The notes under the pieces: generated by a model
Seen by the model: the letters and a program-made list of their open reading frames with translations, nothing else
What the model was told of the DNA's origin: nothing
Database searches by the model: none
Made by a program: the position numbers and the translations under genes
Part shown: in pieces, positions 1-8,491 of the stretch
Layout of the letters: the number at the start of each line of letters is the position of its first letter
Numbering within the stretch: position 1 is the stretch's first letter
NCBI GenBank assembly: GCA_022822365.1
Contig: JAJEBV010000016.1
Location: 124,001-188,000, forward strand
Source of the DNA: Thermoanaerobaculia bacterium
GTDB taxonomy: Bacteria; Acidobacteriota; Thermoanaerobaculia; Multivoradales; Multivoraceae
Length of the DNA: 64,000 nt
Direction: 5' to 3'

Positions 1-929
1 ACCGTCACGGTCGCGACCTCGGCCTCGCGGTCGACCGCGACCGTCATCGGCGCACGGAGCGGCGGCGGCGGGTCGCCCTCCAGGAAGCTGTTCTCGGGCC
101 CCTCGACCACGCAGTCGAAGTGGTCGGGGCCGGCGCCGTTCGAGGCCAGCGGCACGCGCACGCCGCCCTCGCGGATCGTCTCCGTCGCCGGCCGTGTCGT
201 GTAGTAGAGGAACGTGCCCTGGCTGCCGACGAGGTCCGGCACGCACATCGCCGCCAGTTGCGCGCCGTAGAACCGGTCCGGCGGGAAGGTGATCGGAACC
301 CGGAGCACCGTGCTCCAGACGTTCCGTTCACCCAGCACGGTCCAGAACGGCTTCGACCGCCGGAGCATGCGGATCTCGGGCTTCTGCAGCGGGATCTTCC
401 ACTTGCCGAGCTTCAGGAAGCGCTCGACCCGGCCGATATGGGCCGAGGACAGCTTCGGCAGGTAGCTCCGCAGGTCGCGGTCGAGGAAGTCGAAGATGTT
501 GTGCTTGCCCGGATTGGCCCCGGTCGCGAACGTCGACCAGGCGACCGGGGACAGTGCCGGGTAAGTGCTCGCGATCCGCCGGTAGCTGCCCCGCTCGCTG
601 AGGGCCTTGAAGTTGGGGAGCTTCCCCTCCTTCATCAACCGCTCGGTCAACCGCGGGTCCTGGCCGTCCAGACCGACGAAGACGAGCCGCCTGACGTGCG
701 CCTTCGGCGGCTTCTTCCGCCGCACCACCCGCCACAGGGTCCGCACCGGCCACGCCAGAAGCGAGACGAAGGCAAGCGCCACCGTCGCCAGCAGCACGAG
801 GAACGACGACATCAGCGCGAACCCCGCCCCGGGGCCGATGTAGGCCGCCGCCGGCGCCGCGGCCAGGAGCGCCGCAAGAAGCGCCAGCGCGACGGCCTGC
901 GCTCGGCGGGCTGAGTGAGTGCCTGGCAT
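1..929 (-). CDS. Alkaline-phosphatase-superfamily (type I phosphodiesterase) protein, 3' truncated
   Basis: The gene starts at ATG 929 and runs off the left edge, giving 309 codons of an open frame. The N-terminus has a signal-like segment (about residues 10-29) and a second hydrophobic segment (about 36-62) ending in a basic WRVVRRKK stretch, so the protein is probably membrane-anchored with its catalytic part outside the cytoplasm. The catalytic domain opens with FVGLDGQD, a metal-binding Asp, and continues with a typical SPVAWSTFATGANPGKHNIF block in which a Ser/Thr would be the nucleophile. Members of this family hydrolyse phosphodiesters, nucleotides or phosphonates, or transfer phospho-groups in envelope biogenesis. 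The substrate cannot be told. The C-terminal metal ligands lie outside the window. Confidence 0.85.
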   Translation of the reverse strand, partial: MPGTHSARRAQAVALALLAALLAAAPAAAYIGPGAGFALMSSFLVLLATVALAFVSLLAWPVRTLWRVVRRKKPPKAHVRRLVFVGLDGQDPRLTERLMKEGKLPNFKALSERGSYRRIASTYPALSPVAWSTFATGANPGKHNIFDFLDRDLRSYLPKLSSAHIGRVERFLKLGKWKIPLQKPEIRMLRRSKPFWTVLGERNVWSTVLRVPITFPPDRFYGAQLAAMCVPDLVGSQGTFLYYTTRPATETIREGGVRVPLASNGAGPDHFDCVVEGPENSFLEGDPPPPLRAPMTVAVDREAEVATVT

Positions 930-1059
930 GTCTTCCGGACTCCGGATGGTCGTGGCTGAATCGGGAGCTGGCGCGTTCCCGACACGCCGGCTTGACAGAG
1001 CCGGCACGGGCGGGGATTCTATCCGCGCCCGACTGAGGCGCCAGCCCGGCCCCATCTTG

Positions 1060-1088
1060 CCCATACCCATGAAGCTGGCTAGTATGGG
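1060..1088. promoter_or_regulatory. Candidate vapBC operator (inverted repeat)
   Basis: A perfect 7-bp inverted repeat, CCCATAC (1060-1066) and GTATGGG (1082-1088), ends 5 bp before the vapB start codon. A TTGACA hexamer at 992-997 upstream could be a -35 box, with a poor -10 (TTCTAT) at a long spacing. VapB-type antitoxins usually bind such palindromes to repress their own operon. The link is inferred from position and symmetry. Confidence 0.45.
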
Positions 1089-1093
1089 TCGCC

Positions 1094-1333
1094 ATGAAGA
1101 CGACCGTCGAGATCCACGATGTGCTACTGGAACGGGCCAAGCACCGCGCGAAGGAAACGGGCCAGCCGCTGCGGGCCGTCATCGAGGACGGTCTCCGGCA
1201 GCTGTTGGCGAAACCGTTGCCGAAGACAAAGTACAAGATGAAGGACCTGAGCTACGGAAACCCCGACGATCCTGACCCCATGCAGAATCTGACATGGGAG
1301 GAGATCCGCGACATCATCTACGAAGGCAGGTGA
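1094..1333 (+). CDS. vapB: VapB-type antitoxin
   Basis: A 79-residue protein with a ribbon-helix-helix-like N-terminus ([23 protein letters not shown], quoted only to show the beta strand and amphipathic helix) and an acidic, Trp-containing tail ([13 protein letters not shown]) of the kind that wraps the toxin active site. It would neutralise the downstream PIN toxin and repress the operon through the palindrome just upstream. Its stop codon overlaps the toxin start (GTGA), so the two are translationally coupled. Length and context fit the VapB family well. Confidence 0.85.
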   Translation: MKTTVEIHDVLLERAKHRAKETGQPLRAVIEDGLRQLLAKPLPKTKYKMKDLSYGNPDDPDPMQNLTWEEIRDIIYEGR

Positions 1334-1779
1334 CTCGCCTGATCGCGCTGGACACGAACCTCCTCGTCTACGCCCATCGCAACGAGAGTCCGGTCCACGA
1401 CGAGGCTTGGGCCATCATCGAGGGCTACGCCGATGGCGACGAGCACTGGGCCATACCCTGGCACTGCTGCGTCGAGTTCCTGAGCATCGTCACGAACCGC
1501 CGGATGTGGGGCGAGAACGCTACTCCGCCTGTCGCAGCTTGGCGTCAACTGGAAGAATGGGTTTCGTCACCCTCGGTGCGCCTGCTCTCCGAGACGGACG
1601 ACTTCCTGCCGATCTTCGCCCGCATGGCGGCCAATCCGAGAATCACGGGTGGCCGCGTACACGACGCCCGCATAGCCGCGGTCTGCATCGCGCACGGCGT
1701 GACCGAACTACTGACCAGGGATCGCGACTTCGTCCACTTTCCCGAACTGCGCGTCCGCGATCCGCTGGTCTCGATGTGA
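1330..1779 (+). CDS. vapC: VapC-type PIN-domain ribonuclease toxin
   Basis: A PIN-domain protein of 149 residues starting at GTG 1330, which overlaps the vapB stop by 4 bp. An upstream ATG (1294) would give a longer form, but its extra residues do not look like PIN sequence. The acidic PIN residues are visible in order: [11 protein letters not shown] near the N-terminus, CVEFLSIV in the middle, HDARIAA, and TRDRDF near the end. VapC toxins are Mg-dependent RNases that cleave tRNA or rRNA. Its own stop overlaps the next gene's GTG start, so the sulfotransferase-like gene is coupled to this module. Confidence 0.88.
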   Translation: MTRLIALDTNLLVYAHRNESPVHDEAWAIIEGYADGDEHWAIPWHCCVEFLSIVTNRRMWGENATPPVAAWRQLEEWVSSPSVRLLSETDDFLPIFARMAANPRITGGRVHDARIAAVCIAHGVTELLTRDRDFVHFPELRVRDPLVSM

Positions 1780-2393
1780 CTTTCTCGCCGGCCCGCATCT
1801 GGCGCCGTGTCCGCTACGGCCGGCCGATCGTCGTCGTCTCCGGCCTCCCCCGCTCCGGGACCTCGATGGCGATGAAGATGCTCGAGGCCGGCGGCATGGA
1901 GATCGTCACCGACGGCGAGCGCGAGGCCGACGAGGACAACCCGCGCGGCTACTACGAGGACGAGCGGGTCAAGGATCTGGCGAACGCGCCGGACAAGTCC
2001 TGGCTCAGGGCGTCACGCGGTCGCGCGGTCAAGGTCATCTCCTTCCTGCTCAAGGACCTGCCGCCGAACCTGAACTACCAGGTCATCCTGATGCGCCGCG
2101 ACCTGACCGAGGTGCTCGCATCGCAGCGCAAGATGCTCGACCGCCGCGGCGAGACCGACGACACGCCGGACGAGCGGATGATGGAGCTGTGGCAGGACCA
2201 GCTCTGGCGCGTGAACTACCTGCTGAAGAAGGCGCCGCAGTTCGATTCTGTCGAGATCGAGTACGGCGAAGCGCTGCGCGACCCCGCGGCGGCGGCGACG
2301 CGCATCGCCGGTCTGGTCGAGGGGCTCGACGAGAAAGCGATGGCCGAAGTGGTCGACCCGGCGCTCTACCGGAACCGGGCCGAGCCTTGCTAG
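1776..2393 (+). CDS. Small sulfotransferase-family protein
   Basis: A 205-residue protein started at GTG 1776, overlapping the vapC stop (GTGA). It carries a 5'-phosphosulfate-binding loop, GLPRSGTSMA (about residues 22-31), and a later VILMRRDLTEVLASQRKML stretch that matches the 3'-phosphate-binding region of PAPS sulfotransferases. It is shorter than typical members (250-400 residues). The family moves sulfate from PAPS to hydroxyl or amine groups on carbohydrates, lipids or small molecules; the acceptor here is unknown. Its overlap with the TA module looks like simple gene packing. Confidence 0.8.
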   Translation: MTFSPARIWRRVRYGRPIVVVSGLPRSGTSMAMKMLEAGGMEIVTDGEREADEDNPRGYYEDERVKDLANAPDKSWLRASRGRAVKVISFLLKDLPPNLNYQVILMRRDLTEVLASQRKMLDRRGETDDTPDERMMELWQDQLWRVNYLLKKAPQFDSVEIEYGEALRDPAAAATRIAGLVEGLDEKAMAEVVDPALYRNRAEPC

Positions 2394-2525
2394 AGCAAGA
2401 GCGAAACGCGCGCTCGCTGCGTGGCCGTCCATAGCCGATCTGCTATCTTGAAGACCGCCTCGGGGAACTCGCAGACCCCGAACCACGGGGGCCACCGGCC
2501 TCGGGCAACAGAGAGGATCACGCCG

Positions 2526-3194
2526 ATGCAGCACGGAAAAGAGCCGCGCTACCGCCTCGCTGAGGCGGCGAAGATCATCGGGATGCCCGCGCCGACGCTG
2601 CGGACCTGGTTCCGTGGGTGGCCTAGCGGAAAGCCGCCCGTCCTCGCTACGGATGGCGGCCCCGACAGTCCGCTGATTCTCAGCTTCTTCAACGTCGTTG
2701 AAGCGCGCTTCCTCGACGCTTATCGGCGACGAGGCGTCTCCATGCAGCGAGTCCGACGTGCGCTGAACTTCGTGAGCGAGCACCTGTCCGGCTTCGAACG
2801 CCCGCTTCTGAAGCCCGAGTTTGAAACCGACGGCAGGGCGCTCTTCATCGAGCTGCAGGAGGAGGCCAGCGACGCGGCCATGCTGCTGGACGCCACCGGC
2901 GGCGGTCAGCTCGTCTGGCCAGAGGCGGTGCGAGAGCACTTCCAGTCACTTGTCTTCGACGACCGCGGTGATCCTTCCAGGCTCTGGCTCGACGACCGGC
3001 ACGAGGTGATGCTGGATCCGCGTTTCGGCTGGGGTCTGCCGGTGATCGCGGGGTCCGGGGTCCGAACGGACGTCCTCTTCGAGCGCTCTGAAGCCGGTGA
3101 AGAGCTCGACGCGATCGCAGAGGACTTCTCGCTGAAGACGTCCGAGGTCGAGACCGCGGTGGCCTGGGAACGAGTGGCCCGGCGCGCGGCGTAG
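2526..3194 (+). CDS. DUF433/VapB45-like antitoxin with N-terminal helix-turn-helix
   Basis: A 222-residue protein started at ATG 2526, preceded by GAGAGG. The N-terminus (YRLAEAAKIIGMPAPTLRTWFRG) looks like a MerR-type helix-turn-helix. The C-terminus (DPRFGWGLPVIAGSGVRTDVLFER ... AEDFSLKTSEVETAVAWE, quoted in parts) is a DUF433 domain. This is the architecture of Mycobacterium VapB45 (Rv2018). It is followed 30 bp downstream by its expected PIN-like toxin. It should act as antitoxin and autorepressor. An earlier in-frame start at 2421 exists but would add unconserved sequence. Confidence 0.8.
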   Translation: MQHGKEPRYRLAEAAKIIGMPAPTLRTWFRGWPSGKPPVLATDGGPDSPLILSFFNVVEARFLDAYRRRGVSMQRVRRALNFVSEHLSGFERPLLKPEFETDGRALFIELQEEASDAAMLLDATGGGQLVWPEAVREHFQSLVFDDRGDPSRLWLDDRHEVMLDPRFGWGLPVIAGSGVRTDVLFERSEAGEELDAIAEDFSLKTSEVETAVAWERVARRAA

Positions 3195-3224
3195 CCCTCC
3201 CGACGGCAAGGCGAGCAGATTCCG

Positions 3225-3638
3225 ATGCCGACTGGCCCGGACGACGCCCCGTGCGTGACGTTCTTCTTCGACCGCTCGATCGGCAAGGCCGTCCCAAAGG
3301 CTCTGCGAACCGTCCGCGTGCCCGCCGTCTCCCACGACGCCCAGTACCGGGCTCAACAGATCGTCCCGGACGAGACGTGGATCGAGGAGCAGACGGCACT
3401 CGGACACGTCCTGGTGACCAAGGACAAGGGAATCCGCCACCGGGACTCGGAGAAGGCAGCCATCCGATCGGCCGAGGCGAGGCTCCTCGTGCTCACCGAC
3501 AAGCGCGCAACCCGCCTAAGAATGCTGCGGGCGATCATGATCGCATGGCCGAAGATGATGAACATCATCGGCACGGAGCCGACGGGTCCATGGATCGTCA
3601 CGATTGGCGCGGGCGGCGCGCTGAAGAAGGTGCTCTAG
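3225..3638 (+). CDS. VapC45 PIN-like toxin
   Basis: A 137-residue protein whose N-terminal FFFDRSIGKAVPKALR and central VLVTKDKGIRHRDSEKAAI give the acidic pattern of the VapC45/DUF5615 PIN-like group. The arrangement of a DUF433-HTH antitoxin followed by a small PIN-like toxin is the same as vapB45-vapC45. The toxin is predicted to be a metal-dependent RNase. The 242 bp after it (3639-3880) hold no convincing gene, RNA or repeat. Confidence 0.78.
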   Translation: MPTGPDDAPCVTFFFDRSIGKAVPKALRTVRVPAVSHDAQYRAQQIVPDETWIEEQTALGHVLVTKDKGIRHRDSEKAAIRSAEARLLVLTDKRATRLRMLRAIMIAWPKMMNIIGTEPTGPWIVTIGAGGALKKVL

Positions 3639-3880
3639 TAGCCCGTGGAAGAAGCCAGAACGCATTCGAGCGACGATGTCCAACCCTGCGATCCTGGGTC
3701 GAAAGCGGCCCCGCTATCCTCATTCATCCGGCCTCGTTGGGCGCACGCCTACCCGCTCTCGGCGCGCCACTGACTTCCCTGCGGGCTGCTAAAGGCAGCT
3801 AACACGCCGTCGTGCGCGAGCCAAGGAACGAAATCGATGGTGGGCGACCCATTCCGGCCAGCCGCTAGCATGCGCCGACC

Positions 3881-4873
3881 ATGACTCGCGAAGCGGAAAT
3901 CGGCTCTGTACGAGAGCTATCAACGGTCGGCAAGCTGTGGCGTGGAGAGACGGACTTCACTCGGTGGCTCGCCCGGAACATCGGAGACCTCGACAGGGTC
4001 CTCGGCCTCGGCCTGCGGGACGCTCGGCCGGAAGAGAAGGCGGGCGCCTTCCGCGTGGACATCGTTGCGGAGACCTACGACGACAGCATCGCCATCGAGA
4101 ACCAGTTCGGACAGAGCGACCACAAGCACTTCGGGCAATTGCTGACGTACATCGCCCATCCCGACCAGCAAATCAGCCAAGGCATCTGGATCGTCGAGAG
4201 CGCTCGTGACGAGCACGTCAAGGCGGTCGAGAGGTTGAACGAGGCCGAAACGGTCAGGATCTGGATGGTCAAGGTGAGCGCCATCAGGATCGGGGATTCT
4301 TTCCCTGCGCCGCTCTTCGAGATCATCGTCGCGCCTCTCGAAGCCGGGGAGTCCAGCGACTCTTGGACAGGCACCGAGGCTGATCGCGGTCTAAAGGGCC
4401 CCCAGATCAAGGCGCGGCACTTCCAGACCGCGTTGTTCGCCCAAGCAGAGCAAGACGCGATCAACTCGCCGTTCCGGCGGCTCTCTCCGAGGCCGGCCCA
4501 ACAGAGGGACACACCCGCGCTCGGCCAAGGACTGCTCTACCGACTTGCGGTCAAGCAAGGTGAAGCCCGCGTTCTCGTAACGAACCGAAAGCCCAGGAAC
4601 GGTCCGGGAACATGGCTCGAGTTGTACGACGAACTGAACGCCGAGTCCGACCGGATCGCCTCCGAGTTCGCCAACGCCGGACCGCAACGGGAGTTGATGT
4701 GGTGGGACGATCGCTCGACCAACGGCCGTTGGGGCGTCACTTACGCGGTGGACATCGATCTCGAAAGACCAGACAAGGAGAAGCTGCGCGAACTGAACCA
4801 GGCCGCGGCCGCCATGAAGGCAGTGTTCGACCCTCGCATCGAGCGACTCTCCGACAAGTTCGAGGAGGCTTGA
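3881..4873 (+). CDS. DUF4268 protein with PD-(D/E)XK-like nuclease fold
   Basis: A 330-residue protein. Residues about 45-90 contain FRVDIVAE followed by SIAIENQFGQSDHKHFGQLLTY, the layout of a restriction-endonuclease-like core: a metal Asp, then E-x-Q where E-x-K is usual. Gln in place of the catalytic Lys is known in this fold. The C-terminus (GTWLELYDELNAESDRIASEF, WWDDRSTNGRWGVTY) matches DUF4268. These proteins are often found near restriction or mobile genes, but here it stands alone between a TA module and metabolic genes. A role in DNA cleavage or defence is inferred, not shown. Confidence 0.7.
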   Translation: MTREAEIGSVRELSTVGKLWRGETDFTRWLARNIGDLDRVLGLGLRDARPEEKAGAFRVDIVAETYDDSIAIENQFGQSDHKHFGQLLTYIAHPDQQISQGIWIVESARDEHVKAVERLNEAETVRIWMVKVSAIRIGDSFPAPLFEIIVAPLEAGESSDSWTGTEADRGLKGPQIKARHFQTALFAQAEQDAINSPFRRLSPRPAQQRDTPALGQGLLYRLAVKQGEARVLVTNRKPRNGPGTWLELYDELNAESDRIASEFANAGPQRELMWWDDRSTNGRWGVTYAVDIDLERPDKEKLRELNQAAAAMKAVFDPRIERLSDKFEEA

Positions 4874-4910
4874 CCCGCGCGACCAAGCTGGCGGACGCGC
4901 TCGGCCGGCG

Positions 4911-6005
4911 TCAGTACACCCCGACCGTCGTCGCCGACGCCAGCCTCGCGAACGGCCGCACGCCGCTCACGCCGTCCCAGGGATAGTCGACGTAGGGCTG
5001 TTCCCGCTCGCCCTCGTCGCGCTCCAGGAAGCCGGGGACAAAGAACTCCCGGGTCAGCGTCGTGAGGCGCACGCGGCCGGTGGCGCCGTAGTCGACGACC
5101 TGGTCGGGGTCGTCGGGGTTGACGACTTCGAGCACGGCCCGCGGCTGCGGCGCGTAGTAGGCGATCGTGTAGCCCTCGGCGGCGGTCACGGGCCGCGAGG
5201 CGGCGAGACCCATCAGGGTGTTGCCGTAGGTCGGCGTCATGTAGACGCCGTCGAGCAGCTCTTCGACCGCGAAGCGGGTCCATTGCGGCGTGAACTCGGT
5301 GCCGCCCGAGAAGATGCCCTTGATCCCCGTGTCGGCGAGAGTCTGGCCTCGGTCCTCGAGCGCCAGGCACAGGGACTCCAGCAGCTTCGGCGTCGCGAAC
5401 ATGGCCTGGATGTCGTGCCCGGCCGACAGTACCGAGAGAGCCTGGTCGATCACGTGATCCTTGTATGCCTCGAGGTGCTCCATCCAGCCCTTCTTGATCA
5501 GCTTGATCACCCAGCGCGGGTCGAGGTCGACGCAGAAGCAGATGCCGCCGCGGTACTGGCAGAGGTGCTCCACCGCCAGGCGCAGGCGGCGCGGGCCGGA
5601 GGGACCCAGCATCAGCCAGTTGGAACCAGGCGGGAAGTGCTCGTCCGGCAGGCTGGCGCTGAACAGCTCGTAGTCCGTGCGGAAGTCGTTCAGCGCCACC
5701 CGGCTCTTCGGGATCCCCGTCGTTCCGCCGGTCTCGAACACGTAGATCGGATCGTCGGCCATCGCCTTCGGCACCCAGCGCCGCACGGGCCCGCCGCGGA
5801 GCCACTCGTCCTCGAACGGCGGGAACTTGCGCAGGTCGGCGTAGCCGGCGACGTCGCTGCGCGGATCGAAGTCGAGCTTCTTCGCGAAGTCCAGCCAGAA
5901 CGGCGTGCCCGTCTCCGGCGTGAAGTGCCACTCCATCATGTCGCGGACGTGGGCATCGAGTGCTTCCCTGGCCTGTGCCTGAGCGTCAGCGCTGGCGACT
6001 TCCAT
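4911..6005 (-). CDS. Short adenylate-forming (acyl/aryl-AMP) enzyme, PaaK/LuxE-like
   Basis: A 364-residue ANL-superfamily protein. The phosphate-binding motif is ETGGTTGIPKS (about residues 91-101), followed by GIFSGGTEF and TPTYGNT, which match later adenylation motifs. It is about 100 residues shorter than phenylacetate-CoA ligase and seems to lack the mobile C-terminal domain with its catalytic Lys, as LuxE acyl-protein synthetases also do. It would activate a carboxylate as acyl-AMP. It lies downstream of the PQQ dehydrogenase on the same strand and near the divergent aldehyde dehydrogenase, which suggests aldehyde/acid interconversion. The natural substrate is unknown. Confidence 0.7.
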   Translation of the reverse strand: MEVASADAQAQAREALDAHVRDMMEWHFTPETGTPFWLDFAKKLDFDPRSDVAGYADLRKFPPFEDEWLRGGPVRRWVPKAMADDPIYVFETGGTTGIPKSRVALNDFRTDYELFSASLPDEHFPPGSNWLMLGPSGPRRLRLAVEHLCQYRGGICFCVDLDPRWVIKLIKKGWMEHLEAYKDHVIDQALSVLSAGHDIQAMFATPKLLESLCLALEDRGQTLADTGIKGIFSGGTEFTPQWTRFAVEELLDGVYMTPTYGNTLMGLAASRPVTAAEGYTIAYYAPQPRAVLEVVNPDDPDQVVDYGATGRVRLTTLTREFFVPGFLERDEGEREQPYVDYPWDGVSGVRPFARLASATTVGVY

Positions 6006-6098
6006 TTTCTGGCTCCAATCGGATCGGTCCTGCTGTCGTCGGCGACTTGCCGAAGCGGCGGCAGACTACAGCACGCGTCGTAGTTTCGGCGAGCGGGG

Positions 6099-7814
6099 TT
6101 ACTCCGCTAGCGCGAACACCCACAAGACGCCACCCTCGGGCACGTAGGTCCTCGTGCCGATCGCTCCGTCCAGGTGAGCCGTGCCGCGCTGGGCGTCCAC
6201 GCCCCAGCCCGACTGGACCGCGATGTACTGTACGCCGTCGACTTCGAAGGACGTCGGCACGCCGGTGACGCCGGAGTTCGTCCGCTGGCGCCAGAGCAAC
6301 TCGCCGCTCGCCGCGTCGAAGGCGCGGAAGTAGCGGTCGCTGGTGCCGCCGACGAAGACCAGACCGCCCGCCGTCGTCAGCACCGGGCCCCAGAGCTTGC
6401 GCTCGAACTCGACGGTCCAGACCTGCTCCCGCGTGTCGAGGTTCCAGGCCTGGAGTTCGCCGTAGTGGTCGGCCCCCTCCCGCGACACGAAGCCGCCTTC
6501 CATGCCCATGAACGTGCGCCCCGGACGGTAGTCCTGCTCGACGCCCTCGAGGTGCGAGCAGGTGTTCTCGTTGGCCGGGATGTAGAGCAGCCTCGTGTCC
6601 GGGTTCCAGGCGGCCGGCGGCCAGTTCTTGGCCCCGGACCAGGACGGGCAGAAGACGGCGCGCTCCCCGGTGCCCGGCGTCCTGGCCGGGTCGTACTCGG
6701 GCCGGCCGGTCTCCGGGTCGATCGACGTGAACACGTCCTGGTAGACGAACTTCGTCGCGTCCAGGAAGTCGATCGAGTCGGCGCCGCGCTCCAGGATCCA
6801 GAGATAGGCGTTCCGGCCTGGATGCACCAGCGCCTTGCGGGTGCTCCCGTCGCGTTCGACGTCGATGAGCAGCGGCGGATCGACCTCGTCCCAGTCCCAA
6901 CTGTCGTTCCAGTGGTACTGGTGGTGCGCCTTGAGTTCGCCGGTGTCGACGTCGAGCGCCAGGACCGAGGTGGCGTAGAGGTTGTCGCCCGGTCGGGCGT
7001 CCCCCATCCACGGCCCGCCGTTGCCGGTGCCCCAGTAGCTCAGCCTCAGCTCCGGGTCGTAGGTCCCGGTGACCCAGACCGGCACGCCGCCGGTCCGCCA
7101 GGTGTCGCCCGGCCAACTGTCATGACCCGGTTCGCCGGGCCCGGGGATGGTGTACGTCTTCCAGAGTTCCTCGCCGCTATCGGCGCCGTACGCGGCGACG
7201 AAGCCGCGAATCCCCCACTCGCCGCCCGAGACGCCCACCATCACCTTGCCCTCGACCACCAGCGGCGCGAGCGTCATGTAGTAGCCGCGGGCGTAGTTCT
7301 CGACCGCCGTCTCCCAGGCCACTTCGCCGGTTCGGGCATCCAGAGCGAACAGCCGCGCGTCGACGGTGGCGACGTAGACCCGGTCGCCCCAGAGCGCGAC
7401 GCCGCGGTTCGTCGGGTGCATCTGCCGCAGGTCTTCCGGCAGCTCGGGCACGAAGCGCCACAGCAGCTCTCCCGATCGCGCGTCGAGCGCGAGCACGCGA
7501 CTGCCTGGCGTGGTGATGAAGAGCGTGCCATCGTTGACGATCGGCGGCGCCTGGTGGCCCTCGTTGATGCTGGTCGAGAACGTCCAGACCGGCTCGAGGG
7601 AAGCGACGTTCGAGGTGTCGATCGCGTCGAGCGGGCTGTAGCCCCAGCCGTCGTAGGTGCGCCGGTACATGAGCCAGTTCTCCGGCTCCGGCGAGAGCAG
7701 CCGCTCCTGGGTCACCGGCCGGTACGCCCGCTCCTGGGCCATCGCCGGCGCCAGCGCGGCGCCGAAAGCGAGGCCGGCCACTGCGCATCGAACGAACGCG
7801 TGCCGATCAACCAT
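6099..7814 (-). CDS. Periplasmic PQQ-dependent alcohol dehydrogenase with lanthanide-type Asp
   Basis: A 571-residue quinoprotein with a signal peptide (cleavage near ALAPAMA-QE, residue 26). Repeated beta-propeller motifs such as ALDARSGELLWR, ALDARTGEVAWE, ALDVDTGELKA and AFDAASGELLWR are the tryptophan-docking blades of PQQ dehydrogenases. No cytochrome c domain follows. The active-site segment WDWDE places catalytic Asp307 two residues before Asp309. That second Asp marks lanthanide-dependent XoxF/ExaF/PedH enzymes. The usual vicinal Cys-Cys pair seems absent: the equivalent site reads QMHPTNRG (131-138). It should oxidise an alcohol in the periplasm and pass electrons on, probably to the adjacent Rieske protein. 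Confidence 0.88.
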   Translation of the reverse strand: MVDRHAFVRCAVAGLAFGAALAPAMAQERAYRPVTQERLLSPEPENWLMYRRTYDGWGYSPLDAIDTSNVASLEPVWTFSTSINEGHQAPPIVNDGTLFITTPGSRVLALDARSGELLWRFVPELPEDLRQMHPTNRGVALWGDRVYVATVDARLFALDARTGEVAWETAVENYARGYYMTLAPLVVEGKVMVGVSGGEWGIRGFVAAYGADSGEELWKTYTIPGPGEPGHDSWPGDTWRTGGVPVWVTGTYDPELRLSYWGTGNGGPWMGDARPGDNLYATSVLALDVDTGELKAHHQYHWNDSWDWDEVDPPLLIDVERDGSTRKALVHPGRNAYLWILERGADSIDFLDATKFVYQDVFTSIDPETGRPEYDPARTPGTGERAVFCPSWSGAKNWPPAAWNPDTRLLYIPANENTCSHLEGVEQDYRPGRTFMGMEGGFVSREGADHYGELQAWNLDTREQVWTVEFERKLWGPVLTTAGGLVFVGGTSDRYFRAFDAASGELLWRQRTNSGVTGVPTSFEVDGVQYIAVQSGWGVDAQRGTAHLDGAIGTRTYVPEGGVLWVFALAE

Positions 7815-7816
7815 CG

Positions 7817-8380
7817 TCAGAACTCCTCCTCGAAGCGGATCGTGGCACTGAAGCCGCCGGCCGCCACCAGCACGCCATCCTCGGCGCGGAGCGGCAGCGA
7901 CGGCAGCCGGCGCGGCGCCGGACCGGAGATGACTTCGGCGCCGTCCCGCGGGTCGAACTCCGAATCGTGGCAGGAACAGACCAGGAACCCGGTGTCCTCG
8001 GACCAGCCCTCGACGTCGCAGCCGGTGTGGGGGCAGATGCCCGAGTACGCGACGACGCCGTCGACCGACGCCTCGCGCGTTTCCGGCGCCAGCGAATCCG
8101 GATCGAACCGCAGCAGCAGCACCTGGTTCAGGAGCGAGCCGTCGCGGACCGCGCCGCTTGACGGGTCCATCGCGAAACTGAAGATCTGCTCGCTGGCCAC
8201 CGGCACGTCGTCCACCCGGATCGTTTCGCCCTGACGCGGCCCGAACGCGAAGACGAACCGGTCGCCCTCCTGTGGACGGACCCTGCGCGGGTCGTCCGAC
8301 TGCGCGTGCAACACCTTCAGGCTCCGCGCCCCCAGACCCAGGGCCAGGGCCGACTTGAGAATCGTCCTGCGATCCGTCAT
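7817..8380 (-). CDS. Tat-exported Rieske [2Fe-2S] protein
   Basis: A 187-residue protein lying 2 bp upstream of the PQQ dehydrogenase gene and clearly in one operon with it. The N-terminus has a twin-arginine signal (DRRTILK followed by a hydrophobic stretch), as expected for a folded Fe-S protein exported to the periplasm. The cluster motifs are CPHTGC and CSCHDSEFDP, giving two Cys and two His ligands. Rieske proteins usually belong to bc1 or dioxygenase complexes, but neither is encoded here. The simplest reading is an electron carrier for the dehydrogenase. That role is inferred. Confidence 0.88.
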   Translation of the reverse strand: MTDRRTILKSALALGLGARSLKVLHAQSDDPRRVRPQEGDRFVFAFGPRQGETIRVDDVPVASEQIFSFAMDPSSGAVRDGSLLNQVLLLRFDPDSLAPETREASVDGVVAYSGICPHTGCDVEGWSEDTGFLVCSCHDSEFDPRDGAEVISGPAPRRLPSLPLRAEDGVLVAAGGFSATIRFEEEF

Positions 8381-8491
8381 GGACGGTCGAGGCTAGCAGT
8401 CCGGCGCGCTAAGCCGGTGCTACGATTCCGCCTCTTTCGCGGCCTCCTGAACCACATCGCGGACCGTCCCGGCCCGCCACAGGTACCCAGC

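Noticed and set aside
3639-3880. 242-bp gap after the VapC45-like toxin examined for an extra small gene or RNA
   Set aside because: No frame with a ribosome site, no palindrome and no promoter stands out; a longer overlapping frame at 3251-3802 is a shadow.
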